From Rhodovulum steppense (GTDB lineage: Bacteria > Pseudomonadota > Alphaproteobacteria > Rhodobacterales > Rhodobacteraceae), in assembly GCF_004339675.1 (NCBI RefSeq), contig NZ_SLVM01000009.1, forward strand, positions 85,679-149,678: 64,000 bases of DNA, given 5' to 3'. Positions 60,387-64,000 of this stretch are shown piece after piece (position 1 is the stretch's first letter; every line of letters begins with the position of its first letter). Below the pieces are notes generated by a model. The model was not told the DNA's origin. It did not search any database and saw only the letters and a program-made list of their open reading frames with translations. The translations under genes were made by a program, and so were the position numbers.

Positions 60387-60828
60387 GGACGACGTTCTGG
60401 AGTTCGTGACCCTCAAGGCGGGCGGCCAGAGCTATTGCATCGAGATCACACAGATCCGCGAGATCCGTCGCTGGTCACCCGTGACCGCGCTGCCCCAGGC
60501 CGAAAGCGCCGTGCTGGGCGTGATGAACCTGCGCGGGGCGGTGATCCCGATCGTGGACCTCGCTGCCCGGCTCGGGTTGGGCAAGTGCGACGCTTCGCCC
60601 CGACACGTCATCATGGTCGTCGCCGTGGGCGACAAGACCGTGGGTCTGCTTGTCGATTCGGTGTCGGAGATTCTTTCCGTCAGCGGCGATCAGATTTGCG
60701 AGGCGCCCGCCATGGGCCGCGGCGACGTCCCCAGCAGCATTCTCGGCCTGATCTCGATCGAGGAAGGCATGTCGCGCATCCTGTCACCCTCGGTTCTTCT
60801 GCCGAACGTGCTTCGGGAAGTCGCATGA
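60361..60828 (+). CDS. cheW: Chemotaxis coupling protein CheW
   Basis: 155 residues, one SH3-like CheW domain. FVTLKAGGQSYCIEITQIRE, ITALPQAES-like VTALPQAESAVLGVMNLRGA, VIPIVDLAARLGLG, MVVAVGDKTVGLLVDSVSEI and GLISIEEGMSRILS are all recognisable. It links the chemoreceptor tip to CheA. Start inside the cheA 3' end and stop overlapping cheR by 4 bp. Confidence 0.95.
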   Translation: MARPQQWSEDDVLEFVTLKAGGQSYCIEITQIREIRRWSPVTALPQAESAVLGVMNLRGAVIPIVDLAARLGLGKCDASPRHVIMVVAVGDKTVGLLVDSVSEILSVSGDQICEAPAMGRGDVPSSILGLISIEEGMSRILSPSVLLPNVLREVA

Positions 60829-61727
60829 CCGCGCAGCCCGCACCTTCCGCTTTCCGCCGATCCGCGGACATCCCATTCGGCGAAAGCGATTTCGCCCGTA
60901 TCGCCGGATTCGCCAAGACGGAATACGGGCTGCATCTCGAACCGTCGAAGAAGGCCATGATCCATTCCAGGCTGGGCAAGCGGATCGTTGCCCTCGGCCT
61001 GGAGGATTTCAGCGCCTATCACGCCTATCTGCGGGCCAATCTCGAGCAGGAGAGCGATCATTTCATCTCCGTGCTTACCACGAACGTCACCCATTTCTAT
61101 CGCGAGCAGCACCATTTCATTCAACTCGAAGACGAGGTGCTGCCGCTTCTGATCGAACGCGCGCGCAACCGCGGGCGGATCCGACTGTGGTCGGCGGGAT
61201 GCTCCAGCGGGCAGGAACCCTATTCGCTGGCGGGCAGCGTTCTCAAGCTCTGCCCCGAGGCCGCCCGGCTTGATATCAAGATCCTGGCCACCGATCTTGA
61301 CCCCTTCGTCCTGAGACGGGCCGAAGAGGGGTGCTATCCGGCCGAGGATTGCAAGACGCCGCCCGGCGACTGGGAAGCGCGCATCTTCGACCCGGCTGAA
61401 CGCAAGAAACCGCAGCGCCAGATCCGCCCCGACCTGCGCCCGCTGATCGCCTTCCGGCGCCTGAACATCAACGGTTCCTGGCCGATGCCGGGCCTCTTCG
61501 ACGTGATCATGTGCCGCAACATGGCGATCTATTTCGACAAGGCCACCCAGCAATCGCTCTGGCTGCGCTTTGCCGAGAAGCTGCCCACGGGCGGCATGCT
61601 GTTCATTGGCCATTCCGAGCGGGTGACCGGCCCGGCCACCGACCTGCTCGAAACCGCCGGCGTCACCGCCTACCGCAAGTGCGCCCCGGGCGCGCCGCGG
61701 GCACTGTCAAAAGAAGGAAAGGACTGA
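60825..61727 (+). CDS. cheR: Chemoreceptor methyltransferase CheR
   Basis: 300 residues. N-terminal helical domain (DFARIAGFAKTEYGLHLEPS, KKAMIHSRLGKRIVALGLED, LTTNVTHFYREQHHFIQLE) and C-terminal SAM-binding domain: LWSAGCSSGQEPYSLA (motif I), ILATDLDPFVLRRAEEGCYP and FDVIMCRNMAIYFDKATQQS, all CheR signatures. It methylates glutamates on chemoreceptors using S-adenosylmethionine. Its esterase partner CheB is not within the window. Overlaps cheW by 4 bp. Confidence 0.95.
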   Translation: MTAQPAPSAFRRSADIPFGESDFARIAGFAKTEYGLHLEPSKKAMIHSRLGKRIVALGLEDFSAYHAYLRANLEQESDHFISVLTTNVTHFYREQHHFIQLEDEVLPLLIERARNRGRIRLWSAGCSSGQEPYSLAGSVLKLCPEAARLDIKILATDLDPFVLRRAEEGCYPAEDCKTPPGDWEARIFDPAERKKPQRQIRPDLRPLIAFRRLNINGSWPMPGLFDVIMCRNMAIYFDKATQQSLWLRFAEKLPTGGMLFIGHSERVTGPATDLLETAGVTAYRKCAPGAPRALSKEGKD

Positions 61728-61729
61728 AA

Positions 61730-62116
61730 ATGTCGCTCAAGGATTCGCTTCGCGTCATGGTCGTGGACGACATGGCAGTCAGCCGCGGCCTGGTCACCCA
61801 GGCGCTCGAGGAGATCGGGATCTTCCAGATCAGCGCAGAGAACAACGGAAAATCCGCCCTTAACCGGCTGGTCGCCGACCCGGTGCATCTGGTTCTGGCG
61901 GATCACAACATGCCTGGAATGGACGGTCTGCAACTGCTTGAGGGGCTGCGCCGTAACCGCTCGACCCAGCGCATCGGTTACATCCTTGTAACCGGCACGC
62001 CGAGCCCTGACCTGATCCAGAAGGGCCAGCAACTCGGGCTCAACAATCTGGTCAAGAAACCCTTCACGACCGCCACAATGAAGAAGGCCATCGAAGCCGT
62101 GGTGGGGCGGCTGTGA
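61730..62116 (+). CDS. Second CheY-like response regulator
   Basis: 128 residues. Acidic pair Asp13/Asp14 in MVVDDMAVSRG, phosphoacceptor Asp58 in LADHNMPGMDG, Thr88 in LVTGTPS and Lys110 in VKKPFTTATMKKA complete the receiver. It differs clearly from the first CheY, so the two may act on different outputs or one may be a phosphate sink. GGAAAGGA precedes the ATG. The next small gene overlaps its stop. Confidence 0.93.
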   Translation: MSLKDSLRVMVVDDMAVSRGLVTQALEEIGIFQISAENNGKSALNRLVADPVHLVLADHNMPGMDGLQLLEGLRRNRSTQRIGYILVTGTPSPDLIQKGQQLGLNNLVKKPFTTATMKKAIEAVVGRL

Positions 62117-62490
62117 CCGCGCCGGACAGAGTTTTTCCCGCCGGCGAGGTGGCACCGCTTGCCCTTGCGACGGTTCTCGGCGGACTCGGCCACGAACTCG
62201 GCCATGCCGCGGATCTGCTGCGCCGCTACGAGCGGGCGGTCCTTGCCCGCGAGAGCGTTCCGGACGAAAGACCGCGCGGCGCGCGCGAATTGCAACTGGT
62301 CGACTTGGTGATCCAGATCCTCGACGATCTCGGCCCGCTTGCCGCGCGTCTGGCGGACGAAGTACCCCCGGGTACAGCGATTCCCGGCGCCGTGCTCGAC
62401 CAGTTGCGCCTCGACCAGTTGCGCACGCTGCTCGGCGGCCCGACCCGCCGCGAAGCTCCCCATTCCGGCGGCCATATCGACGTATTTTAG
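62113..62490 (+). CDS. Small chemotaxis-operon protein of unknown function
   Basis: 125 residues, starting on a GTG that overlaps the cheY stop (GTGA), a typical coupled start. It is alpha-helical: LALATVLGGLGHELGHAADL, LRRYERAVLARESVPDE and LQLVDLVIQILDDLGPLAAR resemble a helical bundle of the CheZ/CheT/HPt size, but no phosphoacceptor His stands out in a known motif. It might modulate the adjacent CheY. Unrecognised. Confidence 0.7.
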   Translation: MTAPDRVFPAGEVAPLALATVLGGLGHELGHAADLLRRYERAVLARESVPDERPRGARELQLVDLVIQILDDLGPLAARLADEVPPGTAIPGAVLDQLRLDQLRTLLGGPTRREAPHSGGHIDVF

Positions 62491-62867
62491 TTGTTTTCGA
62501 TGCACTTTCATCGTGTGGGACGAGGCTCGGGTAATTCGATTGAAACCCTGGAAATGTCCTTGTTGACGGCATGGACCCCCGCGCGGCGGGAAATGAAGCA
62601 AGAGGTCGGACGGATGTCGAGATCGCCCACAGAGCCGATGATCGGCAGGTGCCCTGCGCCTGACTCGCGAGTCATCGAGGTCCTCGACCCGAAGCCGATC
62701 CCGGTCCGGTCTGTCGGCGATGCGGAGCATGCGGACAGAACCGTTGCCGTGGTCCCGAATCCGGCTTGCCTTGCGACCTCGACGACGCAGGCTCCGCCCT
62801 CTCGGAATTCATCATGGGGTCCGATCACCCCGACCGTCATCCGGCCTGACATCGAAAGGGACCAGCC
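62491..62867. other. 377-bp gap before the chemoreceptor gene
   Basis: No convincing gene. One TTG-started frame runs through it and ends TGA overlapping the chemoreceptor ATG, but it resembles no family and its third-position GC is lower than in neighbouring genes. It could be leader sequence or a decayed gene. A TTGACG lies at 62563 but without a clear -10. Confidence 0.45.
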
Positions 62868-64000
62868 ATGAGTACGATGCTCCACAGGATTTCCACCCGT
62901 ATTTACGCGATCGTCGTTTTGGCGCTGCTGCTGTGTTTGGCGCTGGCGAGCTTCCTGATGCTGCGGGCCGTCGATATCGCCTATGACATGCGCGAGGCCG
63001 AACTTGGCGCCCTTTCCGACGCAGCGATCAGCCAATTGGCCGATCTCGACCGCCAGGTTGCCGAGGGCACGCTGTCGCTCGAAGCGGCGCAGGACATGGG
63101 CCGCCAGACCCTGTCGACCTATCGGTTCGGGCAAGACGGTTATTTCTTCGCCTTCGACGACGATCTGGTCTTCCAGGTGCATCCCTTCCGTCCAGACTGG
63201 ATCGGCGCGGATCAGTCCGGGTTCCGGGATGTGAAGGGCCTGATGCTCTTCCAGGAAATGCAGCGGATCGCGAAGAGGGACGGCGCCGGCCGGATCGATT
63301 ACTGGTTCAACAAGCCGGGCACCGACATCCCGGAAATGAAGATGGGCTATGTTGCCGCCTTCGCGCCCTGGGGCTGGATGATCGGCTCCGGTGCCTATGT
63401 CTCGGACATCCAGGCCGACCTCGCCGCCAAGCGCAATACCGCGCTTGCAGCACTGGCGATCGGTCTGCTTTTTCTGGCGGCGACGTCCTACTTTCTGGTG
63501 CGCAGCATCACCGCGCCCCTTGCAAGCACGCTTGGCTCGATGAACGACGTGGCCAATGGACGCTACACCACGGTGATCGAGGTCGGAAACCGGAGAGACG
63601 AGTTCGGGGTTCTCGGTCGGAGCCTCTCTGCATTCCGCGACAAGCTTGCTGCCGCCGAAGCGGCTGAGGCGGGTCGTGAGCGGGCGCGGGAAGAGCAGTC
63701 GGAGGCCGTCGAACAGCTTGGCCGCGGCCTGACCGCGCTGTCCTCCGGGGATCTGACGCATCGTCTTGAGAGCGCCTTTGCGCCGGATTACGAGCAGTTG
63801 CGGCATGATTTCAACGCGACGGTCGCGACGCTGAACGAGATGATGGGCTCGATCGTGGAGAACGCGACCGAGATCCACGCGCGTGCCGAGGAGATCGGCG
63901 GGGCGTCGGAGGATCTGTCGCACCGGACCGAGAACCAGGCGGCGACGCTGGAGGAGACGGCGGCGGCGCTGGACGAGTTGACCTCGAGTGTTCGGGCGGC
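62868..64000 (+). CDS. Methyl-accepting chemotaxis protein with sCache_2 sensor, 3' end outside the window
   Basis: The first 377 codons are seen. First membrane helix IYAIVVLALLLCLALASFLM; periplasmic sCache_2 sensor with GQDGYFFAFDDDLVFQVHPF, LMLFQEMQRIAKRDGAGRID and WGWMIGSGAYVSDIQADLA; second helix TALAALAIGLLFLAATSYFL; HAMP (SITAPLASTLGSMNDVANGR); then the start of the signalling domain (GASEDLSHRTENQAATLEET). sCache_2 domains bind small organic acids. AAGGGA precedes the ATG. Probably reports to the CheA/CheW encoded just upstream. Confidence 0.93.
   Translation, partial: MSTMLHRISTRIYAIVVLALLLCLALASFLMLRAVDIAYDMREAELGALSDAAISQLADLDRQVAEGTLSLEAAQDMGRQTLSTYRFGQDGYFFAFDDDLVFQVHPFRPDWIGADQSGFRDVKGLMLFQEMQRIAKRDGAGRIDYWFNKPGTDIPEMKMGYVAAFAPWGWMIGSGAYVSDIQADLAAKRNTALAALAIGLLFLAATSYFLVRSITAPLASTLGSMNDVANGRYTTVIEVGNRRDEFGVLGRSLSAFRDKLAAAEAAEAGRERAREEQSEAVEQLGRGLTALSSGDLTHRLESAFAPDYEQLRHDFNATVATLNEMMGSIVENATEIHARAEEIGGASEDLSHRTENQAATLEETAAALDELTSSVRA

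Overview
The window is GC-rich DNA (third codon positions mostly G or C) with dense, mostly ATG-started genes in tightly overlapping operons. TakP-like TRAP transport, a PuuD-type urate oxidase, Tat-exported binding proteins and a multi-CheY chemotaxis operon point to an alphaproteobacterium, most likely Rhodobacterales (Paracoccaceae or Roseobacteraceae). This assignment is inference. I saw no rRNA, tRNA, CRISPR array, transposase or integrase.

Layout. (1) 1-7.1 kb: 3'-truncated AMP nucleosidase, an atypical SDR protein, a DctPQM TRAP transporter, and a type II NADH dehydrogenase fused to a cyclic-nucleotide-binding domain. (2) 7.1-13.6 kb: a hydantoin/allantoin-type racemase and a four-gene spermidine/putrescine-type ABC transporter, divergent from a GntR regulator and a GNAT acetyltransferase, with a palindromic operator candidate between them. 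(3) 13.8-20.7 kb: urate and ureide catabolism (PuuD, LysR regulator, HIU hydrolase, PuuE-UraD fusion, ureidoglycine aminohydrolase, ureidoglycolate lyase, NCS2 permease). Every step from urate to glyoxylate is present except allantoate amidohydrolase. Both divergent promoter regions carry a TTTC-N11-GAAA box, a candidate LysR site.

(4) 20.7-45.1 kb, minus strand: a 19-gene operon for a contractile phage-tail-like particle of the extracellular contractile injection system (eCIS) type. It encodes sheath, tube, hub chaperone, DUF4255 cap, AAA+ ATPase, DUF4157 protein, LysM/tube adaptor, hub, spike, PAAR-like tip, gp25, two J-like wedge proteins, a tail-I-like protein and a large DUF6519/beta-helix protein. 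There are no phage head, packaging, lysis or integration genes and no recognisable tape measure. (5) 45.1-45.6 kb: a 527-bp divergent control region with four 11-bp phased repeats and several palindromes. (6) 45.6-51.0 kb, plus strand: a cassette of exported proteins (a membrane-anchored unknown, two trypsin-fold proteases, a propeller-like protein and a Cys-rich peptide). Two of them have peptidoglycan-binding-like modules. Its position makes it the best candidate for a new eCIS-associated module, but nothing in the sequence proves a link.

(7) 51.1-57.2 kb: a polytopic membrane protein and a complete branched-chain amino acid/amide-type ABC transporter. (8) 57.5-64 kb: a chemotaxis operon (STAS, CheY, CheA, CheW, CheR, CheY, small unknown) and a chemoreceptor cut off by the window end. 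CheB is not in view.
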